64,000 nucleotides of DNA from an uncultured Deferribacteraceae bacterium (GTDB taxonomy: Bacteria; Chrysiogenota; Deferribacteres; CAMZNJ01): positions 1-64,000 of the forward strand of contig CAMZNS010000026.1 of assembly GCA_947313855.1 (NCBI GenBank). The letters run 5' to 3'. Position 1 is the stretch's first letter. Each line of letters opens with the position of its first letter. The notes beneath the pieces are model-generated. The model was not told the DNA's origin and did no database searches. It worked only from the letters and a program-made list of their open reading frames with translations. Positions 1 to 9,500 of this stretch are shown piece by piece. The position numbers and the translations under genes were made by a program.

Positions 1-22
1 CGCACACCGCACACCGCACATA
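1..22. repeat. GC-rich tandem repeat at window edge
   Basis: About two and a half copies of CGCACACCG lie directly upstream of rlmE and run off the left edge. The array belongs to the same class of short G/C/T or A/C tandem arrays seen at many gene junctions in this window. Confidence 0.6.
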
Positions 23-35
23 AGGAATAGTTACC

Positions 36-629
36 ATGTACAATAGAAAAGATGCCTACTACAAGCAAGCCAAGCAGGAGGGTTACCAGTCTCGAGCTGT
101 TTACAAGCTGTTCGACATCAATGCCAAGCACAGGGTTATTCGCAAGGGTCAAACTGTTTTGGAGATAGGATCCGCACCGGGTGGTATGACCGAGGGTCTT
201 TTGGAGCTTGTTGGCAGAAAGGGGCACCTTGTTTGCAACGATCTTTTGCCCATGCCGGTGTCGTTTGAGTCTGTTTCCAACTACGATTTTGTTCAGGGCG
301 ACATTACGTCCCCTTCGGTTAGGGCTAGGATAGGTGGGTTGGGTTATAAGTTTCAGGTGCTTGTGTCTGATGCGGCACCTTCGACCACAGGGATTAAGTC
401 TGCTGATCACGAGCAATCTGTGCACCTTGTTCGTCTCATATCTAGTGTTGCGGTGGATATGTTGGAGGTTGGTGGTAGTATGCTTGTGAAGGTGTTTGAG
501 GGTGGTAGTCGTGGCGAGCTTGTTTCGGAGTTGAAGGCTAGTTTTCGTCAGGTGAAGGTTGTGAAGCCGCCGTCGTCGCGTCCTAATTCTGTTGAGATAT
601 ACCTGCTCTGCACCGGTTTGAAGGGTTAA
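36..629 (+). CDS. rlmE: 23S rRNA (uridine-2'-O-)-methyltransferase RlmE (FtsJ/RrmJ)
   Basis: This 197-residue protein matches the FtsJ/RlmE family along its whole length. The family transfers a methyl group from SAM to the 2'-O of U2552 in the 23S rRNA A-loop during 50S maturation. Visible motifs are the N-terminal SRAVYKL segment carrying the first catalytic Lys, the SAM loop EIGSAPGGM (about residues 44-52), SDAAP with the catalytic Asp, the LVKVFEG strand with the second Lys, and the C-terminal KPPSSRPNSVEIYLL segment with the catalytic Glu. The length is normal. The start ATG follows AAGGAATAG. Codons end mostly in G or T, unlike most genes further right. The E. coli partner ftsH is not in the window. 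Confidence 0.93.
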   Translation: MYNRKDAYYKQAKQEGYQSRAVYKLFDINAKHRVIRKGQTVLEIGSAPGGMTEGLLELVGRKGHLVCNDLLPMPVSFESVSNYDFVQGDITSPSVRARIGGLGYKFQVLVSDAAPSTTGIKSADHEQSVHLVRLISSVAVDMLEVGGSMLVKVFEGGSRGELVSELKASFRQVKVVKPPSSRPNSVEIYLLCTGLKG

Positions 630-782
630 GCATGGGTTAAACATGGGTTAATTGTCACTAATGGCAACAATATTGCTGGCAGTGGGGTTATATGTACGGG
701 GTTTGCGTGCTACTTGTGGCACAGTGTGCACAGTGTGGCTACTGTGGCTACTGCCGTTACTGCGTGCTACTGTGGGGGATGA

Positions 783-3700
783 ATGAGCCAAACACATAAA
801 GTTTTACTGGTAGTTATTTTTGCGGCACTGTTTGCCGTATCGTGCACAAATAAAGATATGCCGGCAATTGGCGTCCAAGATGTACGCATCGTTCCTAGTG
901 ATGTGTCCATGCAACCTGCCATACGGTTTGTCAACATGGGTTCCAACAAGGTTTTGCGTACCCCGAGTTTTACCCTTGTGTCGGATGGTGTCAATACTGT
1001 TGGTAATCCCATGTCCATGGATCTGTTGGCACAAATAGTTCCACCGAGCGACGCCAACGATGCCATGCCTATTCAGTGGACATCGTCTGACGAATCTGTT
1101 GTATCCCTGTCAGTTGATCCTGCTGATGGTCACTTGGTTTATTTGACGGCACTTGCTTTAGGTAGTTCGGTTATCACTGCTGTTTCGGAGAGTGGTTTAA
1201 CACAATCCGTCAACATTACGGTGGGTCGTTACCCTGTGACCAGCATTTCGTGGGAAGAGGATCGTTTTTTGGTTTATTCCAGCGTATTTTTGGATGAATT
1301 GCGTGGTTATCGTTCATACGATCTTAGTCGCAACGTCACCTTGACGAGTGATACTTCGGGTGTTCTCCCCACAGACATGCGTGTGTCTTACTCTATGAGG
1401 TATGCATACGGCAACACTAGTGTAAACAATGACCGCATCTATCTCAATGGTGAAACGGGTGAGCTTCGCATCTATGGTGATGCTGGTGTTACGCCGGCGG
1501 ACATTGCTGTTACGGCGACAACGTTTGATGGTGCTTATTCTGCGACCACGGTTTTGAGTTTCAAGTACCGTCACACGTTTAACTCACCTGAGTCGCTTAC
1601 TTATGGTGATATGGGTCAGTGCACGGGTAGTCGCGGATTCTCTTTGGCATCTTTTGACACCCTTGGTTACCATCAGATATTCGAAAATTCTGCTATTTTG
1701 GTTGATAGGTTGGGTAATCGTCGGGAGCTCCCCACATCTTTGAGTATTTCTCGCAATATTGGTGAGTCCATAGGTTTTTGTGCCAACGATGATGTGATGG
1801 AGGAGTTAATCTTCATGGTTGGGTTAGACACCCACGTTCGTGCTGGTCTTAAGTGGTCGGACATAACGCCACGCCTTTGGGATGGTCTTGATCCTACAGG
1901 TGGCGGTGGTAGTTCTGATGATTTTTGGGTTAAGTATATTCGGGAGAGCACCAATCAGCCACGGGGGTCTTACAATACAACTTACGACCTTTCGCCGCAC
2001 CTCACAATAACACCAACGCTTACGCCAACATACAGCATCGCTTTGATTTCGGGTGGTGATCCGCAGAGGGTGACCATCGATCCCAGCACGGGTGTTTTGA
2101 CTTCATCGTGTGGCGACATGCCGTATTGTGTAGGTGAAAGGGTTCGAGTTACGGTTAGTGCCATGCCTGATTTTGGCGACAACTCATCGGGCACCCTGAT
2201 TGCTTCCCCCCGCGTTGATTCGTTCGAGATGTCTGTTGGTTACTCCATGGTCGAGGGTGAGAATACCCTGTTCGCCAACTTAACATCCACAACCATCCCC
2301 ACGCGTGCCCCCTACAACCACAATGCTTGCAACACAGGTGCCGACTCCATAGCACGGTACCCGTTCTTCATCATCGGTGATATGGATATCGACGATGCAA
2401 CTTTCGGCGTAAAGCGAACATACACCATGGGAGCGAAAGTACATGTAACTGAGCAAAATATGGCCATGGGTAGCGGTAGCGTAACAGTATTCTGCTACGA
2501 CCTAGAAAACGGTGGTGCTCCTGAGGGCTCATCCCTTATCCTTGACCTAGGTGCAAACGGGAAACGGGTGGTGGATATCCCCACAGAGAAGCCACGACAA
2601 ATTAGATGGACGCAAGAGGCGTTCCTCTCCTTTGGGCTGTCAAGGCGAGTGGACGCCGATGGCGACGGATACTACGACTACGCAACATACCCCATGGGGA
2701 TTCTAACAACAACCCCCGACAATGCACGATTCAACATTGTTGCAGGTGCGGTAGATAGTAGCGATCCGTTTAGCGTCGAAATAGTGGGGAACGAAGTGCG
2801 GGTCTACTTGGACAAAACCACCAGAATCGTGGATGTGCTAAACAGCGATGGTAGCGTTAAGGTGGACGCCAACGGCAATCCCATTACCGAAGAGGTAGTT
2901 AAGTATCTACCCAAAGGGGCGGGACGGGAGGTAAGGCTCAGCTTCATGGACAGCAGTGGGGCGATGGACAATGCTACAGTATTCCTTGGGGCTCTAGAAA
3001 CGGAAAAGGAGGTTTCTGAGGGGAAGATAGACTCAGTAACCTACGACAGTGCCTGTTCGCCAAACACAACCATACACTTTGCCGCACTAGAGGTTGATCC
3101 TGCTTACACACACTATGTTCGCGTGTTGAATACGCCGCAAGGGGCGTTTGAGTTCCACGAGAGCACCGCCAGCATTGGCAGGATTACAGGGTGCAGTGAG
3201 GGGGAGAAGACAGAAGTCAACGTACTACTTGGACTAGACATGACCACATGGATTATTACCAACACCAAGGTGCGGTGGGCAGGGGAACACTACATAGGGG
3301 GCACGGTAAGACGTGGTAGTGTGGAGAGGCGTTACTTCCTGAAAAGCCAAGTTGTAAACTACGACGTTGCTGGGAACAACAAAGGACCCATCGACGTTTC
3401 CGGCGGATCACTATCCTACAGACTGGAACGCGTAATGGGCTACTACACCTTCTCGGAAGTAAGCACAGGCACATCGGGGGTAAGGGTTGAATCATACTGC
3501 AGAGAGGATGGTGCCCTTGGAGACTGTGACGTGACTATCGGTGCGGACGAAAATTATCGTCAAGGGGTTGTGGTTATTCCGGAGCAAACAGTATTGTTCA
3601 AGCCGATGGTGGCAGAGATATCCGCCCAAGTCAACCTGAACGGACATCTCAGCCAACCAACAACATACGTGCTCTACAACTACAAGCTAGAGGTATCAAC

Positions 3701-4028
3701 CAGTAGCGACCCAAATGTTGGCGACGGAACCATTGTGGCTGGCTTGTACACCGACCTGTGTGCTAATTTGGGGGAGGGCACAATGGCTGTATTCACGGGG
3801 GTGCCAAAGGAGTTTGCATCGGCGATTACTGACAACGCAAACAACCTCGTCGGGGTAACACGAAGGGAGAGTTATACGGGGCGAACCGATGGCGACATTG
3901 TGGCGTTCTGCTATGTGGCAGGTAGTGCGGTGCGTGGGAGTGTGTTGGAGGTTAAGGGGAACATGGATGTTAAGTCCGGCACGGGTGCACCAACTCAGGT
4001 AACGTTGGCGAAGGTGCAGGTGCCTTAG
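783..4028 (+). CDS. large secreted lipoprotein with Big-like domain, unknown function
   Basis: This 1081-residue protein begins with a hydrophobic signal ending in the lipobox LFAVSC, so it is probably lipid-anchored. A segment near residues 95-145 (IQWTSSDESVVSLS, later ALGSSVITA) has the shape of a bacterial Ig-like Big2 domain. The rest is beta-rich and Thr/Ser/Asp-rich, with no family I recognise. There are scattered single cysteines and no C-terminal barrel signature. The ATG follows GGGGGATGA. Codon usage is oddly split: third positions are mainly G/T from 783 to about 2275, mainly A/C from 2275 to about 3885, then G/T again, while the frame stays open. Surface adhesion or cell-envelope display is a guess from architecture only. 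Confidence 0.75.
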   Translation: MSQTHKVLLVVIFAALFAVSCTNKDMPAIGVQDVRIVPSDVSMQPAIRFVNMGSNKVLRTPSFTLVSDGVNTVGNPMSMDLLAQIVPPSDANDAMPIQWTSSDESVVSLSVDPADGHLVYLTALALGSSVITAVSESGLTQSVNITVGRYPVTSISWEEDRFLVYSSVFLDELRGYRSYDLSRNVTLTSDTSGVLPTDMRVSYSMRYAYGNTSVNNDRIYLNGETGELRIYGDAGVTPADIAVTATTFDGAYSATTVLSFKYRHTFNSPESLTYGDMGQCTGSRGFSLASFDTLGYHQIFENSAILVDRLGNRRELPTSLSISRNIGESIGFCANDDVMEELIFMVGLDTHVRAGLKWSDITPRLWDGLDPTGGGGSSDDFWVKYIRESTNQPRGSYNTTYDLSPHLTITPTLTPTYSIALISGGDPQRVTIDPSTGVLTSSCGDMPYCVGERVRVTVSAMPDFGDNSSGTLIASPRVDSFEMSVGYSMVEGENTLFANLTSTTIPTRAPYNHNACNTGADSIARYPFFIIGDMDIDDATFGVKRTYTMGAKVHVTEQNMAMGSGSVTVFCYDLENGGAPEGSSLILDLGANGKRVVDIPTEKPRQIRWTQEAFLSFGLSRRVDADGDGYYDYATYPMGILTTTPDNARFNIVAGAVDSSDPFSVEIVGNEVRVYLDKTTRIVDVLNSDGSVKVDANGNPITEEVVKYLPKGAGREVRLSFMDSSGAMDNATVFLGALETEKEVSEGKIDSVTYDSACSPNTTIHFAALEVDPAYTHYVRVLNTPQGAFEFHESTASIGRITGCSEGEKTEVNVLLGLDMTTWIITNTKVRWAGEHYIGGTVRRGSVERRYFLKSQVVNYDVAGNNKGPIDVSGGSLSYRLERVMGYYTFSEVSTGTSGVRVESYCREDGALGDCDVTIGADENYRQGVVVIPEQTVLFKPMVAEISAQVNLNGHLSQPTTYVLYNYKLEVSTSSDPNVGDGTIVAGLYTDLCANLGEGTMAVFTGVPKEFASAITDNANNLVGVTRRESYTGRTDGDIVAFCYVAGSAVRGSVLEVKGNMDVKSGTGAPTQVTLAKVQVP

Positions 4029-4212
4029 GCGAGGTGCGTGCGTGTTCCGCGGGGTGCGTGCGTGTGCGTGTGCGTGTGCGTTCCGCGAGGTGCGTGCGTG
4101 CGTGTGCGTGCGTGTGCGTGTGCGTGTGCGTTCCGCGAGGTGCGTGCGTGTGCGTGTGTGTTCCGCGAGGTGCGTGCGTGTGCGTGTGCGTGTGCGTTCC
4201 GCGAGGTGCGAG
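4029..4212. repeat. nested (TG)n/(CG)n tandem repeat array between convergent genes
   Basis: About five copies of TTCCGCGAGGTGCG are each followed by a variable run of TGCG/TGTGCG dinucleotide-like units. The stretch is almost pure alternating purine-pyrimidine. It fills the gap between the lipoprotein stop and the convergent pseI stop. Three plus frames and one minus frame are open through it, as expected of a repeat with no stops; none looks like a gene. Confidence 0.9.
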
Positions 4213-4225
4213 ATCCGTACCCCCC

Positions 4226-5353
4226 TCAGACAAGGTTGTCTAGGCTGATGCGATCCCCCCGTTTCAGGGGTTTATTCGTTTGTCGTCCGAGTATGCTGTG
4301 GTAGTATTTGGGGTGCAGAGACAGTCCCGGTCTTACGATTGCTGTGTTGTGTGTTGAGATTGTTCCCCCCTTGGGTATGTCCTGCGAGATGTACACCGAT
4401 CGCCCCCCCGTTTGTGCTGCTTCTTTGCCGTTCCATGGGTAGTCGTCATTTTCTTTGTAGTTTTGAGTTTTTGGTTCCGCCATGGTTTTGCGAACATTTC
4501 TGATTGCGTCAATGGTAGTTTTGAGTTCGTTTGGGTCCAGTGAGAACTGTGAATCGGCTGTTTGCATCGATCTGTCGAGTATTACATGTTTTTCGATAAC
4601 CACTGCTCCGAGTGCTGTTGCGACCATGGGTGCGACCACGAGTTGTTGTTTGTCGGTGCTGTAGGAGTGGTCAGAGAGTCCTACTGGTGTGTGGAACTGT
4701 TGTTGTAGTTGTGAGATGTGGTTGAGTTGTAGTGTTTCGGGTGTTGCGGGGTAAGCCGATGTGCATTTCATCAGTATGATTTGGTAGTTGCCGGCTTTGT
4801 GGCAGATATTGATGGCACGTTGTATATCTTCGCTGTTGGCGATGCCTGTTGAGATGAGGATAGGTTTGCCTGTTTCGGCAACTTGTTTGATGAGTGTTAG
4901 GTGTCTGATTTCGTACGATGCGATTTTGTATGCGATAGCGTTGAGAGATTGTAGTAGTTCGACCCCTTGTTTGTCGAAAGGAGTTGAGAATATGTGTAGT
5001 TTTAGGTCTTTTGCGGCGTTGAATAGAGTTTGGTGCCATTCCCAAGGCATTGCGTTTTCTTTGAATAGTTGGTAGTAGGTTTTGCCGTCCCAGACGGAGT
5101 TTTGAGCAATGTGGAAGTCGTTGTTGTCCACATCGAGGGTGAGTGATTCGGCTTTGTATGTTTGTAGTTTGATTGCTTGTGCCCCGGCGTTTTTGATTTC
5201 ACGCATGGTTTTTAGGGCTATGTCGAGGGATTGTTTGTGGTTGACGGATAGTTCGCCGATGAAGTAGACGTCGTGGTTTGAGCCTATGGGGGTGTTGCCG
5301 ATTTTGAGGTTGTTGTGTAGTTGTTGTTGTGCCTCAGGGTACTGTTGTGTCAT
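4226..5353 (-). CDS. pseI: pseudaminic acid synthase (NeuB family)
   Basis: This 375-residue protein is a NeuB-type condensing enzyme: a TIM barrel followed by a C-terminal SAF (antifreeze-like) domain. It joins phosphoenolpyruvate to a 6-deoxy-diacetamido hexose to give a nonulosonic acid. IGELSVNHKQSLDIA, AIKLQTYKAESLTLD, FSTPFD, YKIASYEI, KCTSAYPA, GLSDHS and EKHVILDRS follow the PseI branch more closely than sialic acid or legionaminic acid synthases. The SAF domain starts near residue 300 (GGRSVYISQDIPKG). Pseudaminate usually decorates flagellin or surface glycans, which fits flhB at the other end of the window. No other pse gene is nearby. It lies 27 bp behind pstS, probably co-transcribed. 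Confidence 0.85.
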   Translation of the reverse strand: MTQQYPEAQQQLHNNLKIGNTPIGSNHDVYFIGELSVNHKQSLDIALKTMREIKNAGAQAIKLQTYKAESLTLDVDNNDFHIAQNSVWDGKTYYQLFKENAMPWEWHQTLFNAAKDLKLHIFSTPFDKQGVELLQSLNAIAYKIASYEIRHLTLIKQVAETGKPILISTGIANSEDIQRAINICHKAGNYQIILMKCTSAYPATPETLQLNHISQLQQQFHTPVGLSDHSYSTDKQQLVVAPMVATALGAVVIEKHVILDRSMQTADSQFSLDPNELKTTIDAIRNVRKTMAEPKTQNYKENDDYPWNGKEAAQTGGRSVYISQDIPKGGTISTHNTAIVRPGLSLHPKYYHSILGRQTNKPLKRGDRISLDNLV

Positions 5354-5380
5354 GGCATTACCCCCATGGTTCGGTTGTGT

Positions 5381-6454
5381 TTATTTTTTATTTTTGTTAT
5401 CGAACCCTAGTAGGTTTTCGACAATATCGTTTGTGGTTTGTGTGGGCAGGGGAATGTATCCTAGTTTTAGGAGGTAGTCGTCGCCATTTTCGAAGCTCCA
5501 TTTGAAGAAAGAGGCGATATTTTTGGCATCGGGTGAGTTTGCGTTAATGACAGCGTAGGTTGGTGTAACGATGGGCCATGTGTTGTCGCCGGGTAGGTTA
5601 ACGAGCGATGCTTGGTAACCGTTAGCTTTGTCCCAGTTAGCGTTGGCTGCAGTTGCGGTGATGGTTTTTTTATTTGCTTTGACCTTGTGTCCATTTAGGT
5701 TAATGATTTGCGGTATGTCCATTTTGGATAGTTCGGCGAAGGATAGTTCGACGTATCCGATGCTGTTGCGGATTTTTTTAACTTGAGCGTTTACGCCTTC
5801 GTTCCCTTTGGCACCGACGCCTACAGGCCAAGGTATGACTTTGTCTTTGCCGTATTTATTTTTCCATAGTGATGATGTTGATGAGAGGTAGTCTGTGAAG
5901 GCGTACGTTGTACCGGAGCCGTCGGAGCGGTGTATGACAACGATTGTTGCGTCAGGTAGTTTTAGGTTTGGGTTTAGGCTTGTGATGCTTTTGTCTTTCC
6001 AGTTGGTGATTTGTCCTGCATAGATGCGTGAGATGATGTCGCCGTTGAGGACGAGTTTGTTGCCGTCCACGCCTACAATATTGGCTACAATGACGATTGC
6101 TCCTGTGAGTGTGGGGAACTGTACGAATTTGTATTTTTGTAGTTCGTCGTTATTGAGGGGAGCGTCTGTTCCTGCGAAGGAGACTTCTCCAGAGATGATG
6201 GCGTTGATTCCGGCACTAGATCCGATGGATTGGTAGTTGATTGTGTTTTTGGTTTCTTTTTTGTAGTAGTAGGCCCAGGTGGAGTATGCGGGGTATGCGA
6301 AGCTTGCACCGGCACCGTTGATGGTGTGTTTTTTCCCTGCGGCAGTTGCAGTTGCAGTTGTGAGTGTTAGGGTGAGTAGTGTTACGCTAAAGAGTAGCAC
6401 GGGTATGATTAGTAGTCGTGTATTTATGGTGGTTAATATTTTCGTTGTGGTCAT
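5381..6454 (-). CDS. pstS: periplasmic phosphate-binding protein PstS
   Basis: This 357-residue protein has an N-terminal signal peptide (residues 1-39, ending TATAAG) and then the phosphate-binding fold. Family landmarks are INGAGASFAYPAYSTW near the mature start, SIGSSAGINAI, SFAGTDAPL, ITNWKD, HRSDGSGTTYAFTDYL (phosphate ligands) and NSIGYVEL. It should deliver phosphate to a PstCAB transporter, but pstC, pstA and pstB do not follow; the next gene is pseI. A strong GGAGGA ribosome-binding site precedes the ATG, and a sigma-70-like promoter sits at the dnaE stop codon. Orphan pstS copies are common, so the transporter may be elsewhere. Confidence 0.93.
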   Translation of the reverse strand: MTTTKILTTINTRLLIIPVLLFSVTLLTLTLTTATATAAGKKHTINGAGASFAYPAYSTWAYYYKKETKNTINYQSIGSSAGINAIISGEVSFAGTDAPLNNDELQKYKFVQFPTLTGAIVIVANIVGVDGNKLVLNGDIISRIYAGQITNWKDKSITSLNPNLKLPDATIVVIHRSDGSGTTYAFTDYLSSTSSLWKNKYGKDKVIPWPVGVGAKGNEGVNAQVKKIRNSIGYVELSFAELSKMDIPQIINLNGHKVKANKKTITATAANANWDKANGYQASLVNLPGDNTWPIVTPTYAVINANSPDAKNIASFFKWSFENGDDYLLKLGYIPLPTQTTNDIVENLLGFDNKNKK

Positions 6455-6538
6455 GTTTAGTCCTCCGACGTAAAATAGTTATAAATACTAGTTTTGCCTG
6501 TGTAAAGTCTCCCTTTGTTAGTTATTAATTTCACGCTT

Positions 6539-6567
6539 AAGTTAGGTGATAACGGTTGTTTTGTCAA
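6539..6567 (-). promoter_or_regulatory. candidate sigma-70 promoter for pstS
   Basis: Read on the minus strand, TTGACA is followed 17 bp later by TAACTT. The -35 hexamer overlaps the dnaE stop codon, so pstS can be transcribed apart from the dnaE operon. I see no convincing Pho-box repeat beside it. Confidence 0.6.
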
Positions 6568-9500
6568 GCATTAAAATTTGTATGTTTCTGTTTAGTGTTC
6601 GTGTTGGCGTTGGGTGTTAGTGTGACGTTGTGTGGTTCGAGTATGTCTGCAAGGGTTGTGATTAGTTTGGGTGAGATGTTGATTTTTTGTGTTAGGGTTT
6701 GAGTTGCGATTAGGGCTTTGGGTTGTTTGTTGTGTTTTTCTTTTGCCACCCTTAGGACTACTTTGGTGCGGCCGGTGTTGTTTGCGAGTAGTTTGTTTAG
6801 TTTGTTGAGAGTATTTTTCAGTTGTTGTTCGTTTGTTTGGCTGATGTTGATTGTGAGAGTGAGTTGTCGAGTATTTTGTATGATCCCCTCTTGTAGTGGG
6901 TAGATTGCGTTCGGTTTGAGAGTTGGTCGATCGTCGTTGGTTGCGACTTCGCCGTTGATGAAGATTAGTGTGTCCATGGTCATGAGTTGTTCGACAGCTT
7001 GGAAGAGTCCGGGGAATATGGGCATTGTGAGTTCAGTTGCCACGTCTTCGATTTTGATAATTGCCATTGGTTTTTTGTCTTTGCGGGTGAAGGTATTTTT
7101 GACTTCGGTGATAATCCCTGCGATGCCTACGTGTGTTCCGACATTGATGTTGCCTAGTTGTTTTATGGGTGTTGCGACTTTGTTGAGTATGGTTAGGTAT
7201 TCGCCTAGGGGGTGTCCTGTGAGGTAGATTCCGAGCGCTTCTTTCTCTTTGAGGAGTAGTTCGATGCGTGAGAATTCCACGTCGTCGCCGTAGTCGAAGT
7301 GGTCGATGAGCCCTCGTGTTTGTTGGTTATTGTTGTTGTTGTCGTTGTCGTTGTCGTTGTTGTCGTCGTTGTTGTCGTTGTTGTCGTCCATGGCGAACAG
7401 CATATCGAGACTGCTCCCTAGGTTTTTGATGTTGTTGTTTCGTCCTTGAGCCTCTTTCATGGCGTCGGGCAGAGCTTCCAGTAGTTGTTTACGTTTTTTC
7501 CCTGTCCAGTCAAAGCTCCCTGCTTTGATGAGTGATTCCACCCCTTTTTTGTTAACTTTTTTGTTATCGATTCGGTTTAGGAAGTCCATGAAGGATAAGA
7601 AGTCGCCGTTTTGGTTCCGTTCGTTTTCGATATTTGTTACGGAGTCCATTCCGATCCCTTTGATTCCTGCGAGTCCGAAAACGATGTTGCCATGGAGTGC
7701 AGAGAATTGTGCTTGTGATCTGTTAACGTTTGGTGGTAGAACGTTGATGTTCATGGGTTTGCATGCGGCGATGAAGTAGGCGATTCGGTCGCTGTTGTTG
7801 ATTGCGACGCTGAGTAGAGCGGTCATGTATTCGACGCTGTAGTTTGCTTTGAGGTATGCGGTTTGGTATGCGATGATTCCGTACGCAGCTGAGTGTGATT
7901 TGTTGAATCCGTATTCGGCGAATTTTTCCATGAGGTCGAATATTTCGTTTGAGAGTTTCGGGTCGAACCCGAGTTTGATTGCACCGTCGATGTTGAGTTC
8001 GCTGTTACCGTGGATAAACATTTCGCGTTGTTTTGCCATCTCTTCGGCTTTTTTCTTTCCCATGGCACGTCTCAAGAGGTCGGCGGCACCGAGAGAGTAT
8101 CCTGCGAGTCGTTGTGCAACTTGCATGACCTGTTCTTGGTAGACGATGATGCCGTAAGTTTCTTCGAGGAATTCTTTGAGTTCGGGTAGGTAGTATGTTG
8201 CTTCTTCTTGTCCGTGTTTTCGTCGGACGTAACTGTCGAGCATCCCTGAACCGATGGGTCCGGGTCGGTAGAGTGCGACAACGGCGACGATGTCGTTGAT
8301 GTGAGTGGGTTTGAGTTTGCGGAGTAGTTGACGCATCCCTTCGCTTTCGAGTTGGAACACGCCACTTGTGTCCCCTTTGGTCATGAGTTCGTAGGTTTTG
8401 GCATCGTCGTAAGGTATGTTTGCGATGTTGAAGTTTGGTGTGTGTTTTTGAATGAGTTTGGCTGCAACGTCGATATTTGTGAGGTTTGCTAGTCCTAGGA
8501 AGTCGAATTTGATGAGTCCGATGGATTCGGCAGTATCTTTTTCGTATTGTGAGGCGGCCATGTCAGCGAGAATGTTTGAGCTGGAGGCAGAGGATCGTAT
8601 TTTGGTGAGGGGGCAGTATTCGACTAGTGGTTTGTCGGCGATGAGTACTCCAGCGGCGTGTGTGCCTGCTTGTCGGAAGAGTCCTTCGAGTTTGAGGGAG
8701 TGTTTGAGAAGTTCGTCGCCATGTTCTTCGTTTAGGAAGTCGTCTTCGAGGTTGGGTACCTCTTCGAGTGCACGAACGAGGGTCATTCCGGGTGCGACGG
8801 GGATTTTTTTGCTTAGTTTGTTGACCACGGTGAGGGGTACATCGAGTACGCGGCCCACATCGCGAATTATCCCTTTGGCGAGTAGTTTGGAGAATGTGAC
8901 GATTTGTGTAACATTTTCGTTGCCGTACTTGTTGTAGACGTATTGAATGACGCGGTCACGCCCTTCGATGCAGAAGTCGATATCGAAGTCGGGCATAGAA
9001 GTTCGTTCGGGGTTAAGGAATCGTTCGAAGAGTAGTCCAAACTTGATGGGGTCGACCTCTGTAATGCCCATGGAGTAGGCGATGAGTGATCCTGCCCCCG
9101 ATCCTCTTCCGGGTCCAACAACAACGTCGTTCTCTTTCGACCATTTGACGAAATCCCATACGATGAGGAAGTAGCCGACGAATCCTTTGTCGCGGATAAT
9201 ATCTGCTTCGAACTTGAGTCGGTCACGGTATTCTTGGTGTGTTTCGGGTGGGATATTGTCTTTGGTGAAGATATTTTCCAGTCCTTGTGTTGCTACTTGT
9301 AGGAAGAAGTCTTCTTGTGTGGATCCATCGGGAGTGGGGAAAGCTGGCAGGTGTAGGTTTCCGAATGTGAAGTCGACGGTGCATCGTTGTGCAATGGCGA
9401 TGGTATTTTCCAGAGCTTGTGGGTGTGTTTTGCCGAAGCTTTGGTACATCTCTTGTGGTGATTTGACGTAGAGGGCGGTGCTGTGAGCCTCCATTTTGTT

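Noticed and set aside
4034-4304. Overlapping open frames on both strands coding Cys-Val/Arg-Val or His-Thr repeats
   Set aside because: They exist only because the TG/CG tandem array lacks stops in any frame; no start signals or family similarity.
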